The notes: generated by a model from the letters alone, not told the origin. A stretch of 64,000 nucleotides of DNA from Streptomyces sp. NRRL S-37 (GCF_000721605.1 NZ_JOIZ01000014.1:1-64000); one strand, 5' to 3'; positions 43,744-52,100 are shown, counted from the stretch's first letter. Numbers and translations are program-made.

Positions 43744-44487
43744 ATGCGCGCACTGCGAATACTGCTCATCGTCATCGTGATACTCGGCGGGATCTTCGTC
43801 GTCGTCGACCGCGTGGCCGTCCACTTCGCCGAGGGCGAGGCGGCGGACCGCCTGAAGGCGACCGAGAACCTGGCGAGCACCCCCGACGTGTCGATCAACG
43901 GCTTCCCCTTCCTCACCCAGCTCGCCGGCGGCACCCTCGACGAGGTGGAGGTGGGGATCCAGGACTACGAGGCCGGCACCGGCGACGGCGCCCGGCGGAT
44001 CCGTATCGCCGGCCTGCGCGCGGACATGCACGGCGTCGACTTCTCCACCGACTTCAGCTCCGCCGTCGCCGACAGCGCCACCGGCACCGCCACCATTGCC
44101 TACGACGAGCTGCTGAAGGCCGCCGGCAAGTCCGAGCCCAGCCGGGTGGCCCCCGGTGTCACGGCCAGGATCGTCGGCCTGTCCGACGGGGGCAACGGGA
44201 AGATCAAGGTCGCGCTGGAGGTCACCATGCTGGGCGCCGAGCTGCCCGAGCCGGTCTCCGTGCTCAGCTCCGCGACGGTCGTGGACGGCGACACCGTGCG
44301 CGTGAAGGCCGACGCGGTGCCGGAGCTCGGCGGGGTGGAGATCGTCGAGTCCAGCGTGCGGAAGACCACCGACTTCGAGCAGAGGATCGACGGACTGCCC
44401 GGCGGCATCCGGCTGGACAAGGTCGAGGCGGCGGAGGACGGCGTGGAGATCACGGTGAAGGGTTCCGACGTCCGTCTGGTCGGGTAG
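43744..44487 (+). CDS. LmeA-like (DUF2993) phospholipid-binding protein
   Basis: A 247-residue exported protein. One N-terminal membrane segment (LRILLIVIVILGGIFVVVDRVAV) precedes a DUF2993 domain (SINGFPFLTQLAGGTLDEVEV, GVEITVKGSDV), the LmeA fold that binds phospholipid and affects lipomannan elongation in mycobacteria. ATG 43744. Role in Streptomyces unproven. It stands alone between hairpin-containing spacers. Confidence 0.88.
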   Translation: MRALRILLIVIVILGGIFVVVDRVAVHFAEGEAADRLKATENLASTPDVSINGFPFLTQLAGGTLDEVEVGIQDYEAGTGDGARRIRIAGLRADMHGVDFSTDFSSAVADSATGTATIAYDELLKAAGKSEPSRVAPGVTARIVGLSDGGNGKIKVALEVTMLGAELPEPVSVLSSATVVDGDTVRVKADAVPELGGVEIVESSVRKTTDFEQRIDGLPGGIRLDKVEAAEDGVEITVKGSDVRLVG

Positions 44488-44647
44488 GGAAGGGTGTGGC
44501 GGGGGGAGTTGTCCGACAGGCGAGACGGGGGCGTCCGCAGGGCAGATGCGAGGGCGGGAACGGGAGGAGCCGGGGGGCGGGAGGGCCCGCTCCCGCGATG
44601 AGTCGTCCCGCATGACGGACGATCGTGTCTCAGTATGCGACACACCG

Positions 44648-44677
44648 GTGACATGCCCGCCCGTCCCTCCTTACGAT
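44648..44677 (+). promoter_or_regulatory. Promoter of the leader peptide/cysA operon
   Basis: GTGACA (44648-44653) and TACGAT (44672-44677) form -35 and -10 boxes with an 18-base spacer. The leader's ATG starts seven bases after the -10 box, so its mRNA is likely leaderless. The rest of 44488-44684 shows no gene. Confidence 0.6.
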
Positions 44678-44684
44678 CGGACCC

Positions 44685-44792
44685 ATGCAGGATCAGACGA
44701 GCGTCCTCCGGTCGAGGGGACAGGCGGATCTCACGAAGCGGCGGGCAGTGGACCTGTGCCGTGTCGCCGCCATGCTCTGTCGTTCTTTCTGA
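44685..44792 (+). CDS. Leader peptide of the sulfurtransferase operon
   Basis: A 35-residue open frame, too short for ordinary gene finding: it contains LTKRRAVDLCRVAAMLCRSF at its end. The DLCRVAAMLCR motif with two Cys codons (UGC and UGU) is the hallmark of actinobacterial leader peptides upstream of sulfur-assimilation genes; slow translation when cysteinyl-tRNA is scarce is thought to change downstream expression. Eight bases after the stop stands a perfect hairpin. It starts 239 bases before the rhodanese gene. Confidence 0.85.
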   Translation: MQDQTSVLRSRGQADLTKRRAVDLCRVAAMLCRSF

Positions 44793-44799
44793 CTTCTGA

Positions 44800-44820
44800 G
44801 CGGACGTCGACGTCCGCTTT
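44800..44820 (+). terminator. Attenuator hairpin
   Basis: GCGGACGTCGACGTCCGC (44800-44817) is a perfect 18-base palindrome followed by TTT. Being directly after the leader peptide, it can act as an intrinsic terminator in front of the rhodanese gene and is the best candidate for translation-dependent attenuation. Confidence 0.7.
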
Positions 44821-44923
44821 CCCACCCCGCCCCCGCTGAGGGCATCCGTGCGCCGGCCCCGTGAGGCCGCGCACATCCGCTCACCCGCACGTCCCGCCGC
44901 AACTGCCCCGGAGGAGAAAGAAC

Positions 44924-45769
44924 ATGAGCCGCAGCGACGTCCTGGTCGACGCCGACTGGGTCCAGGAGCACCTGGACGACCCGACCATCGCCATCGTCGA
45001 GGTGGACGAGGACACGTCCGCCTACGAGAAGAACCACATCAAGAACGCCATCCGGATCGACTGGACCAAGGACCTGCAGGACCCGGTCCGCCGTGACTTC
45101 GTCGACCAGGAGGGCTTCGAGAAGCTCCTGTCGGACAAGGGCATCGGCAACGACCACACGGTCGTCCTCTACGGCGGCAACAACAACTGGTTCGCCTCGT
45201 ACGCCTACTGGTACTTCAAGCTGTACGGCCACCAGGACGTCAAGCTCCTCGACGGCGGCCGCAAGAAGTGGGAGCTCGACGCCCGCGAGCTGGTCCCCGG
45301 CGACGAGGTGCCGGAGCGCCCGAAGACCGAGTACAAGGCCAAGCCGCAGGACACGTCCATCCGCGCCTTCCGCGACGACGTCGTGGCCGCCATCGGCAAC
45401 CAGAACCTGGTCGACGTGCGCTCGCCCGACGAGTTCTCCGGCAAGCTGCTCGCCCCGGCCCACCTGCCGCAGGAGCAGTCGCAGCGCCCGGGCCACGTCC
45501 CGTCGGCCGCCAACATCCCGTGGTCGAAGAACGCCAACGACGACGGCACCTTCAAGTCCGACGACGAGCTCAAGGCGCTCTACGAGGCCGAGCAGGTCGA
45601 CCTGGCCAAGGACACCATCGCCTACTGCCGCATCGGTGAGCGCTCCGCGCTGACCTGGTTCGTGCTGCACGAGCTGCTCGGCGTGGAGAACGTCAAGAAC
45701 TACGACGGCTCCTGGACCGAGTACGGCTCCCTCGTCGGCGTGCCGATCGAGCTCGGCTCCGGCAAGTAA
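44924..45769 (+). CDS. cysA: Thiosulfate sulfurtransferase (rhodanese)
   Basis: A 281-residue two-domain rhodanese transferring sulfane sulfur from thiosulfate. The N-terminal domain includes DWTKDLQDPVRRDFVDQEGF and GGNNNWFASYAYWYFKLYG; the catalytic domain has DVRSPDEFSGK and the active-site loop AYCRIGERSA with C235. ATG 44924 is preceded by GAGGAGAAAG. The name cysA is usual in actinobacteria (CysA2 in mycobacteria); it is not the sulfate-permease ATPase. Operon with the DUF1416 gene, as in mycobacteria. Confidence 0.95.
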   Translation: MSRSDVLVDADWVQEHLDDPTIAIVEVDEDTSAYEKNHIKNAIRIDWTKDLQDPVRRDFVDQEGFEKLLSDKGIGNDHTVVLYGGNNNWFASYAYWYFKLYGHQDVKLLDGGRKKWELDARELVPGDEVPERPKTEYKAKPQDTSIRAFRDDVVAAIGNQNLVDVRSPDEFSGKLLAPAHLPQEQSQRPGHVPSAANIPWSKNANDDGTFKSDDELKALYEAEQVDLAKDTIAYCRIGERSALTWFVLHELLGVENVKNYDGSWTEYGSLVGVPIELGSGK

Positions 45770-45811
45770 TCCCTCCCGACCGACCTCTCCAGACCCCCTC
45801 AGGAGTAAGAC

Positions 45812-46099
45812 ATGTGCGGTGCGAAGGCCGGCGGCCCGGACGCCTCGACGATCAAGCCCGGTGAGACCACCATCCAGGGTCAGGTGACCCGCGACGGAGA
45901 GCCGGTGACCGGCTACGTCCGTCTGCTGGACTCGACCGGCGAGTTCACCGCGGAGGTCCCGACCTCCGCCACCGGACAGTTCCGCTTCTACGCGGCGGAG
46001 GGCACCTGGACCGTCCGCGCCCTGGTGCCCGGCGGCACCGCCGACCGCACGGTCGTCGCCCAGCAGGGCGGTCTGGCCGAGGTCGCGATCGCGGTCTGA
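45812..46099 (+). CDS. DUF1416 protein (SseC-like)
   Basis: A 95-residue protein with an Ig-like/carboxypeptidase-regulatory-like strand pattern (TTIQGQVTRDGEPVTGYVRL, ATGQFRFYAAEGTWTVRALV). MCGAKAGG at the start is conserved and Cys-containing. This family always follows the cysA-type rhodanese in actinobacteria (SseC). ATG 45812 follows CAGGAGTAAG. Role in sulfur transfer is inferred from context. Confidence 0.92.
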   Translation: MCGAKAGGPDASTIKPGETTIQGQVTRDGEPVTGYVRLLDSTGEFTAEVPTSATGQFRFYAAEGTWTVRALVPGGTADRTVVAQQGGLAEVAIAV

Positions 46100-46116
46100 G
46101 GACACGGGACGGCCGA

Positions 46117-46157
46117 GGGGCCGCACCCCACGGGTTGGACGCCCGGGGTGCGGCCCC
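46117..46157 (+). terminator. Terminator of the cysA-DUF1416 operon
   Basis: A 13-bp perfect stem GGGGCCGCACCCC (46117-46129) with 46145-46157 and a 15-base loop. Outer bases GCCGA and GGACACG extend the pairing with one bulge on the 3' side. Confidence 0.85.
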
Positions 46158-46186
46158 TTCGGCGTGTCCGGACCTACGCTGGACCT

Positions 46187-46447
46187 ATGTACGCGCGCAG
46201 GCGGCACGCCTACTTCGCCCTGATGGGCACCTGCGTCGGGCTGTTCGTCCTGGCGTGGGGCGTGGTGCGGCTGTGGTCGGTGCCGGCGGCCGTGGGCATG
46301 TGCGTGGTGGCCATGGTGATTCCGCCGGTCGCCGCGATGGTCGCCAACCGGCGGGGGCCGGAGGACCGCTGGTGGGACGATCCGTCCGGCGACCCGAAGT
46401 CCGACGAGTGGTGGGACGAGCTGGACGGCAGGAAGCGGCCCCGGTAG
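46187..46447 (+). CDS. DUF3099 small membrane protein
   Basis: An 86-residue protein with two membrane helices (YFALMGTCVGLFVLAWGVVRL and AVGMCVVAMVIPPVAAMVAN) and the acidic, Trp-rich tail DRWWDDPSGDPKSDEWWDELD typical of DUF3099. ATG 46187 is used; an upstream GTG at 46148 lies in the terminator. Function unknown. Confidence 0.85.
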   Translation: MYARRRHAYFALMGTCVGLFVLAWGVVRLWSVPAAVGMCVVAMVIPPVAAMVANRRGPEDRWWDDPSGDPKSDEWWDELDGRKRPR

Positions 46448-46457
46448 GGCGGGCCGC

Positions 46458-46820
46458 TCAGTAGACGAGCGCCTGCGTCCCGTCCGCCATCGCCTCCTGC
46501 ACGAAGACCTGCGCACCGGCGATCCGTACGCCCTCGACGACGTCCTTCTCGGTGATGTCGCGGCGGGCCGCGCACTGGGTGCACAGGGTGACCCGGCCGG
46601 TGGCCAGGACCGAGTCCAGCAGGTCGGGCAGCGGGGCGGCGTGCGGCAGCTCGAACTCGGCCGCGCGGCCCGGCAGGGCGAACCACGCGGACTCGCCGGT
46701 GAGCCACAGGGAGACCTCGACACCACTGGCCGCGGCCACCGCCGCCACCGTGAACGCCTGCGAGCAGCGCTCGGGCGCGTCGGTTCCCGCGGTCACCTTG
46801 ATCACAAGCTTCTTCGCCAT
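46458..46820 (-). CDS. DsrE-family sulfur-relay-like protein
   Basis: A 120-residue DsrE/DsrF-like protein (MAKKLVIKVTAGTDAPERCS, SLWLTGESAWFAL, LLDSVLATGRVTLCTQCAAR). Cys in LCTQC and RCS may carry persulfide. ATG 46820. It converges with the DUF3099 gene. Sulfur carrier function is consistent with the nearby rhodanese, but unproved. Confidence 0.87.
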   Translation of the reverse strand: MAKKLVIKVTAGTDAPERCSQAFTVAAVAAASGVEVSLWLTGESAWFALPGRAAEFELPHAAPLPDLLDSVLATGRVTLCTQCAARRDITEKDVVEGVRIAGAQVFVQEAMADGTQALVY

Positions 46821-46966
46821 GCCCGAATCGTAATCATGACCGCCGCCGCGGCCTGACGGGCTGAGGTACGGCAGGCACCACCTCGCACGACAGGGGCCGG
46901 ACCCGGCCGCGTAAGCTGGGGTCCGGTCCTGTGCACACCATCGCACCCCCGCTCAAGGAGCACCCC

Positions 46967-47065
46967 GTGATCCTCTTCTTCGAAATCCTGCTGGTCCTCG
47001 TCGCCGTCGGCGTTCTCGCCTTCGCCGGGCTGACCGTGAAGAAGCTGTACCAGGGCCAGCGCTGA
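46967..47065 (+). CDS. Small hydrophobic peptide
   Basis: A 32-residue protein with one membrane helix, MILFFEILLVLVAVGVLAFA then GLTVKKLYQGQR. GTG 46967 is preceded by AAGGAG at the ideal distance and the peptide ends 25 bases before the next gene, so it is probably real. It is below usual length limits. Seen upstream of the nitrobindin-like gene; role unknown. Confidence 0.75.
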   Translation: MILFFEILLVLVAVGVLAFAGLTVKKLYQGQR

Positions 47066-47090
47066 TCACCGACGCCAGGAAGTTCCCCTC

Positions 47091-47666
47091 ATGATCGAGA
47101 TCCCGTCCGACCTGCACAAGGACCTCGTCCCGCTCGCCTTCCTGCTCGGCAACTGGGCCGGCGCGGGCGTGCACGACTTCCCCGGCGCCGAGAAGTGCAA
47201 CTTCGGCCAGGAGGCCACGTTCACCCACGACGGCCGGAACTTCCTGGAGTACAGCTCCCACACCTGGGTGCTGGACGGCGACGGCAACAAGGTCCGCCCG
47301 CTGGAGTCGGAGCACGGCTTCTGGCGGATCGACGCGGACCGCAAGGTCGAGGTGACGATGACCCGCGACGACGGCGTCATCGAGATCTGGTACGGCGAGC
47401 TCGCCCACCAGAAGCCGCAGATCGACCTGGTGACGGACGCGGTCGCGCGCACCGCCGCCTCGGGGCCCTACAACGGCGGCAAGCGGCTGTACGGCTACGT
47501 CAAGAGCGACCTGATGTGGGTCGGCGAGAAGCAGACCCCCGAGGTCGAGCTGCGCCCCTACATGTCGGCGCACCTGAAGAAGGTCGTCACCCCGGAGGAG
47601 GTCGAGCGCTGGGCCAAGGCCCTGCCCGACGACATGCCCGACGACGGGATCGCCTTCTTCAAGTAG
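47091..47666 (+). CDS. Nitrobindin-like / FABP-family protein (DUF1794)
   Basis: A 191-residue beta-barrel protein with the heme-binding signature GNWAGAGVHDFPG and conserved GKRLYGYVKSDLMWVGE. In mycobacteria and others such proteins are heme-bound peroxynitrite isomerases. Residue His in FTHDGRNFLEYSSHTWV may ligate heme. ATG 47091. Nur follows 35 bases later. Confidence 0.92.
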   Translation: MIEIPSDLHKDLVPLAFLLGNWAGAGVHDFPGAEKCNFGQEATFTHDGRNFLEYSSHTWVLDGDGNKVRPLESEHGFWRIDADRKVEVTMTRDDGVIEIWYGELAHQKPQIDLVTDAVARTAASGPYNGGKRLYGYVKSDLMWVGEKQTPEVELRPYMSAHLKKVVTPEEVERWAKALPDDMPDDGIAFFK

Positions 47667-47701
47667 GCCTCCGTCCGGGAGGTCCTAGACTCGTGGGTGT
47701 G

Positions 47702-48136
47702 GTGAGCACCGACTGGAAGAGCGACCTCAGGCAGCGCGGCTACCGGCTGACCCCGCAGCGGCAGCTCGTGCTCGAAGCCGTGGACACCCTGGAACACGCG
47801 ACCCCCGACGACATCCTCGGCGAAGTGAGGAAGACGGCGTCGGGGGTCAACATTTCCACCGTGTACCGCACGCTGGAGCTCCTCGAGGAGCTGGGCCTGG
47901 TCAGCCATGCCCACCTCGGGCACGGGGCGCCGACCTATCACCTCGCCGACCGGCACCACCACATCCACCTGGTCTGCCGGGACTGCACGAACGTGATCGA
48001 GGCCGACCTGTCGGTGGCCGCCGAGTTCACCGCCAAGCTGCGCGAGCAGTTCGGTTTCGACACCGACATGAAGCACTTCGCGATCTTCGGCCGGTGCGAG
48101 GACTGCTCCCGGAAGGCCCCGGCCACCGAGTCGTAG
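47702..48136 (+). CDS. nur: Nur, nickel-responsive Fur-family regulator
   Basis: A 144-residue Fur-type repressor. The winged-helix domain (VSTDWKSDLRQRGYRLTPQR, VNISTVYRTLELLEELGLV) precedes the dimer/metal domain with LADRHHHIHLVCRDC, then FDTDMKHFAIFGRCEDCSRK. Nearly identical to the S. coelicolor Nur that controls sodF/sodN and nickel uptake. GTG 47702 opens VSTDWK; GTG 47699 is adjacent. The next gene starts nine bases after the stop. Confidence 0.95.
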   Translation: MSTDWKSDLRQRGYRLTPQRQLVLEAVDTLEHATPDDILGEVRKTASGVNISTVYRTLELLEELGLVSHAHLGHGAPTYHLADRHHHIHLVCRDCTNVIEADLSVAAEFTAKLREQFGFDTDMKHFAIFGRCEDCSRKAPATES

Positions 48137-48145
48137 GCTAGGCGC

Positions 48146-49111
48146 ATGAAGAGCCCCCTGCTGACCCTGCCCGGCGCCGTTCCCGCCGAGGGCGTGGACG
48201 AAGGCGTGGCCGCCCACTACGGCGACCTGTTCCGCGAGCAGCGCGCCCTCGCCGACGGCACCGGTTTCGTCGACCTGTCCCACCGCGGGGTCGTCACCGT
48301 CTCCGGTCCGGAGCGGCTGGCCTGGCTGCATCTGCTGCTCACCCAGCACGTCAGCGACCTGCCGCCGCACCAGGCCACCGAGGCGCTGATACTTTCCGCC
48401 AACGGCCACATCGAGCACGCGCTCTACCTGGTCGACGACGGGGAGACGGTCTGGGCGCACGTCGAGCCCGGCACCCGGGAGGCGCTGATCGCGTACCTGG
48501 AGTCGATGAAGTTCTTCTACCGGGTCGAGGTCGCCGACCGCACCGCCGACATCGCGGTGGTGCACCTGCCGGCCGGGTCCATCGCGGAGGTGCCCGAGGG
48601 GGTCGCCGTCCGCGAGACGCCGTACGGGCGGGACCTGTTCCTGCCGCGCGGTGATCTGGAGTCGTACGCGCGGAAGGCGGGGCCGGCCGCCGGGATCCTC
48701 GCGTACGAGGCGCTGCGGGTCGAGCGGCACCGGCCGCGGCTCGGTTTCGAGACCGACCACCGCACCATCCCGCACGAGCTGGGCTGGATCGGCAGCGCCG
48801 TGCACCTGCAGAAGGGCTGCTACCGGGGGCAGGAGACGGTCGCCCGGGTGCAGAACCTGGGGAAGCCGCCGCGCCGGCTGGTCTTTCTGCACCTGGACGG
48901 CAGCGAGGTGCACCTGCCGGTGGCGGGGACCGAGATCAGGGTCGCGGACGACGGCCCCGACGGGCGGAAGATCGGGTTCGTCACCACGTCCGTACGCCAC
49001 TACGAGCTGGGGCCGGTCGCGCTGGCGCTGGTGAAGCGGAACGTGCCGGTGGACGCGCGGCTGCTCGCGGGGGACACGGCCGCCGCGCAGGAGACCGTCG
49101 TCGAGCCCTGA
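48146..49111 (+). CDS. ygfZ: YgfZ/GcvT-like folate-binding Fe-S protein
   Basis: A 321-residue protein of the YgfZ family, needed for repair or assembly of some Fe-S enzymes with tetrahydrofolate. Signature K-G-C-Y-x-G-Q-E seen as LQKGCYRGQETVARVQNLGKP. GcvT-like N-terminal (FVDLSHRGVVTVSGPERLAW). ATG 48146 follows nine bases after nur. It ends in a strong hairpin. Confidence 0.93.
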   Translation: MKSPLLTLPGAVPAEGVDEGVAAHYGDLFREQRALADGTGFVDLSHRGVVTVSGPERLAWLHLLLTQHVSDLPPHQATEALILSANGHIEHALYLVDDGETVWAHVEPGTREALIAYLESMKFFYRVEVADRTADIAVVHLPAGSIAEVPEGVAVRETPYGRDLFLPRGDLESYARKAGPAAGILAYEALRVERHRPRLGFETDHRTIPHELGWIGSAVHLQKGCYRGQETVARVQNLGKPPRRLVFLHLDGSEVHLPVAGTEIRVADDGPDGRKIGFVTTSVRHYELGPVALALVKRNVPVDARLLAGDTAAAQETVVEP

Positions 49112-49114
49112 ACC

Positions 49115-49140
49115 GTACGGCTCGGCCCCGAGCCGTACGA
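49115..49140. terminator. Hairpin with repeated CCGTACGGCTCG units
   Basis: CGTACGGCTCGG (49115-49126) pairs perfectly with 49129-49140. Two further copies of GTACGGCTCG follow at about 49158 and 49178. Between the convergent ygfZ and dtd genes, so it can stop both. Confidence 0.75.
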
Positions 49141-49184
49141 CTCGGACCTTCAGCCGGTACGGCTCGGATCCCCAGCCGTACGGC

Positions 49185-49610
49185 TCAGATCTCCAGCAGG
49201 ACGGTGAACGGGCCGTCGTTGGTCAGCGAGACGCTCATCTTCGCGCCGAAGCGGCCCGTCGCCACCGTCGCGCCCAGCGCCCGCAGTTGCGCGACCACCT
49301 CGTCGACCAGCGGCTCGGCGACGTCGCCGGGGGCGGCGGCGTTCCAGGTGGGGCGGCGGCCCTTGCGGGCGTCGCCGTAGAGGGTGAACTGGCTGATCAC
49401 CAGCAGCGGGGCGCCGAGGTCGCTGCACGACTTCTCGTCCTGGAGCATCCGCACCGACCAGAGTTTGCGGGCGAGTTGCGCCGCCTTCTCCTTGGTGTCC
49501 TCGTGGGTGACGCCGACGAGGACGCACAGCCCCTCGCCCTCGATCGCCCCCACCGTCTCGCCGTCCACGACCACGCTCGCGCCGTCGACCCTCTGCACCA
49601 CTGCTCGCAT
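49185..49610 (-). CDS. dtd: D-aminoacyl-tRNA deacylase
   Basis: A 141-residue DTD, hydrolysing D-amino acids from tRNA. Both active-site motifs are present: [19 protein letters not shown] (SQFTL) and [14 protein letters not shown] (N-x-GP-x-T; here NDGPFT). ATG 49610, preceded by TGGTCGT; length normal for DTD1. Confidence 0.96.
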   Translation of the reverse strand: MRAVVQRVDGASVVVDGETVGAIEGEGLCVLVGVTHEDTKEKAAQLARKLWSVRMLQDEKSCSDLGAPLLVISQFTLYGDARKGRRPTWNAAAPGDVAEPLVDEVVAQLRALGATVATGRFGAKMSVSLTNDGPFTVLLEI

Positions 49611-49787
49611 ACGACCATCATGCCGGTCGGCGAACAGGCGGCCGACGGCGGCCCGCGGGAGACCCCGGCCGGGCTATTTTTACTCCTTAACGCCCATCTG
49701 GGGCGGATCGGGGGCACTCGCTCACAATGTGGCCGCTCGGGGTGGCACGATGCTGGCACATGCCGGTCGAGGGGACGGTTGAGGCAT

Positions 49788-50420
49788 ATGAGCACACCAG
49801 GGATCGGACAGCCGCTCGGGGCTGTCTCGTCGGCCCACGGGGGAATCGGGGAACGGGAGTTCTGCCGGCCGCCCACACAGCGCACGGACAGCCCGGTGCT
49901 GCCCGAGGACCGGGCGGTGCGCGATCTGATCGTGCTCAGCCTGGCCGAGCTGCGGACGGTGCGGCGCGACGCGCAGCGTGACGAGGCCGACCTCAGCTAC
50001 GTACGGCGGCTGCTGCAGGGGCGGATCGACATCCTGCGGGCGGAGCTGGCCCGGCGCCTCCCGGAGGGGGCGCCCTCGGTCGTCGCGCCGGAGGAGGCGT
50101 CCGTCGTCGAGCGGCTGGGGGAAATCCTGCGGGACACCCCGGCCCGGCACCGTTCCTCCGCCCGGCACGTGACGCTGGGGACGCCGCAGGGGGAGGAGTA
50201 CCGGCGGCTGGCGGCCGAGACGCTCGCCGAGGTGGAGCTCTCCGACCTGGGCGCCCGCACGGACGGGGAGCTGAACACCGCGATGGGACGGCTCGTGCTC
50301 TGCGAGCAGCAGGTGTCCCGGCGGCGGCAGCGGCTGCAGCGCACGGCCGACGAGTGCAGCGCGGAGATCGCGCGCCGGTACCGGGACGGGGAGGCGCAGG
50401 TGGACGACCTGCTGGTGTGA
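49788..50420 (+). CDS. rsiG: RsiG, c-di-GMP-dependent anti-sigma factor of WhiG
   Basis: A 210-residue, largely coiled-coil protein. The published RsiG c-di-GMP motif E-x3-S-x2-R-x3-Q-x3-D occurs twice, exactly: E66, S70, R73, Q77, D81 and E173, S177, R180, Q184, D188. RsiG binds a c-di-GMP dimer and then holds sigma WhiG, delaying sporulation. ATG 49788 follows GAGG closely. This start (MSTPGIGQP) fits the length of known RsiG. Upstream low-GC bases at 49677-49692 may hold the promoter. Confidence 0.93.
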   Translation: MSTPGIGQPLGAVSSAHGGIGEREFCRPPTQRTDSPVLPEDRAVRDLIVLSLAELRTVRRDAQRDEADLSYVRRLLQGRIDILRAELARRLPEGAPSVVAPEEASVVERLGEILRDTPARHRSSARHVTLGTPQGEEYRRLAAETLAEVELSDLGARTDGELNTAMGRLVLCEQQVSRRRQRLQRTADECSAEIARRYRDGEAQVDDLLV

Positions 50421-50775
50421 GCGGGGCGGGGGAGACCTCGCCGGGGGAGACCTCTTCGACGCTGTGGCCGGGGGACGGGTCCGCGGTGCGCCGTGCCGCG
50501 CCGGGGCGGCCGGGGCCGGGAAGAACGAGCGGGCGCCGCCCGTCAGGCCGACGCCCTGCTGCGTGGGTCCGGGCGACCGTGGTGCCCGGACGTGTGCTGA
50601 GCGCTGTCGCCGTCGCGCTCCCGTTGCCTGTCTCCTTCCGCCGACGACGGGTGGGTTCTCATCCGTAGCGAGCTGTTCGGTTGTGGTTGTGGTTGTTGTG
50701 CGGGTGGTGCCCGTCGGCGGGACTCCCGGCTCCCCTCCGGAAGGGAGCCCGGCCGGCGGTCCGTACGGTGTGCTG
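50421..50775. other. Intergenic stretch without a gene
   Basis: 355 bases between rsiG and the convergent small membrane gene. A direct repeat GGGGGAGACCTC occurs at about 50429 and 50441, and a GTTGTG-rich run at 50674-50700. I see no coding frame or clear hairpin. Confidence 0.5.
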
Positions 50776-50961
50776 TCAGCCGGACTGGGCGAGCAGCATC
50801 ACGAGGATGACCGCGCCGATACCGCTGATCGTGGTGTTGCGTGCCTTGATGCCCACGGTGAGGGCGACGAAGGCGATGATTCCCATCGGCCCGTACTTCC
50901 ACTGGACGAGTTGCTCGAACCCGATGGCCAGGGCCGCGAGGGCGATGGCGATGAGCGGCAT
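50776..50961 (-). CDS. Small two-helix membrane protein (devE-linked)
   Basis: A 61-residue protein, PLIAIALAALAIGFEQLVQW then YGPMGIIAFVALTVGIKARN and a third hydrophobic end. ATG 50961 follows GGGGGA. Paralogue of the protein at 52101-52289: both have (I/V)...EQLVQW(K/Q)YG and a TVGI(K/R)AN/R core. Divergent from the devE-like GntR gene. Function unknown. Confidence 0.8.
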   Translation of the reverse strand: MPLIAIALAALAIGFEQLVQWKYGPMGIIAFVALTVGIKARNTTISGIGAVILVMLLAQSG

Positions 50962-51040
50962 GGCGGTCCCCCTTGGTGTCCGTGGCTCCCGACCCTCTCC
51001 CTGCCGACCAACCCTTGAGGGCCGTCGACCAGGTTGCAGG

Positions 51041-51055
51041 AGTTGGTTGCCAACT
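51041..51055. promoter_or_regulatory. Palindrome in the devE divergent promoter
   Basis: AGTTGG-TTG-CCAACT is a perfect inverted repeat, 88 bases before devE. The identical 15-mer is at 52353-52367 before devA. Likely operator for the GntR pair. Confidence 0.65.
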
Positions 51056-51142
51056 TGGTCTTAGTTATAGCCACTTGGAAGAGTCTTATAACCACCCTTC
51101 TCTGAACTGCCCGAAGATGGCGGGAAGTTGTAGTGTTCTGTC

Positions 51143-52051
51143 GTGGACCCGGAACACGCCTCCGTCAATGGACGGAAGAAGCCACAGCGGTCACAGAGGA
51201 CACACCGCGAGGTGGCCGACGAACTGCGCGCGCGGATCAGGTCCGGGGCGCTGCAGCGGGGTCAGCGCATGCCCACCCAGGCCCAGCTCGCCGCCGAGTT
51301 CGGCGTGGAGCGCCCCGCGGTGCGCCAGGCGCTGCGCATCCTGCAGTCCGAGCAGCTGCTCACCAACGTCTCCAAGGGTGCCCCGGCGACCGTCGCCGCG
51401 GGCCCCGGCAGGCCGCCGACCGGCCCCTCGGTGCCCCCGCTGCCCACCACCGTGGGCCTCGCGCCCAGGATCGCCGCCGCCTTCGAGGCCGAGCACGTCG
51501 AGATCGACGCCGTCTGCCTGACCTCGGTCTCCCTCACCCTGGCCCTCGGGGAGCCGCTGCGCCGGATCCACTCCGGACGGCTGAAACCGGCCAAGGTCGA
51601 TCTGCGGGTGCTGCTGCCCGGCCGGAACATCGACCTCGCCTTCCCGGTGCCGGTCGAGGGGCGCGACGGCGGCGGGGGCCCGGTGCACGAGCGGTGGCTG
51701 GCGCAGCGCAACGCCCAGGGTCAGGTGCTGCGCCACAATCTGCTCGCGCTGCGCGCCACCCACGGCGTCGACGTGCGCGTCTCCTTCCGCGCGCTGCCGT
51801 TCACCCCGCCGGTGAAGCTGTACCTGCTCAACAGGGAGGAGGCGCTGTTCGCCTACTACACGCTGGCGCGCGGCAAGGCGCAGATCGACCAGGAGTACCT
51901 GGAGACGTACGACGCGCAGGGCGTCCGGTCCCTGCTGTTCGGCTTCGAGCAGGGGCCCGGCCTGAGGGACACCGCGTTCGTGGAGCAGTCGCACCTGTGG
52001 TTCGACGCACTGTGGGAGACGATCAGCTCGGAGCTGGTGCTCACGGGCTGA
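51143..52051 (+). CDS. devE: GntR-family developmental regulator DevE-like
   Basis: A 302-residue GntR regulator: winged helix at about 22-82 (REVADELRARIRSGALQRGQ, EFGVERPAVRQALRILQSEQ), then a large domain identical in key blocks to the downstream paralogue (HERWLAQRNAQ, LLALRATHGVDVRVSFRALP, YLLN-EEAL). The S. coelicolor devA paralogue in this position is called devE, if my memory of the gene order is right. GTG 51143 stands six bases after a TAGTGT -10-like box, suggesting leaderless mRNA. Confidence 0.88.
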   Translation: MDPEHASVNGRKKPQRSQRTHREVADELRARIRSGALQRGQRMPTQAQLAAEFGVERPAVRQALRILQSEQLLTNVSKGAPATVAAGPGRPPTGPSVPPLPTTVGLAPRIAAAFEAEHVEIDAVCLTSVSLTLALGEPLRRIHSGRLKPAKVDLRVLLPGRNIDLAFPVPVEGRDGGGGPVHERWLAQRNAQGQVLRHNLLALRATHGVDVRVSFRALPFTPPVKLYLLNREEALFAYYTLARGKAQIDQEYLETYDAQGVRSLLFGFEQGPGLRDTAFVEQSHLWFDALWETISSELVLTG

Positions 52052-52100
52052 CGTCTCCCACGGGCCGGATGCGGCGGCGGTGGCTCCTCACCGCGGCCCC

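Noticed and set aside
44488..44684. Additional gene upstream of the leader peptide
   Set aside because: Frames here lack ribosome sites and overlap the promoter; no conserved motif.
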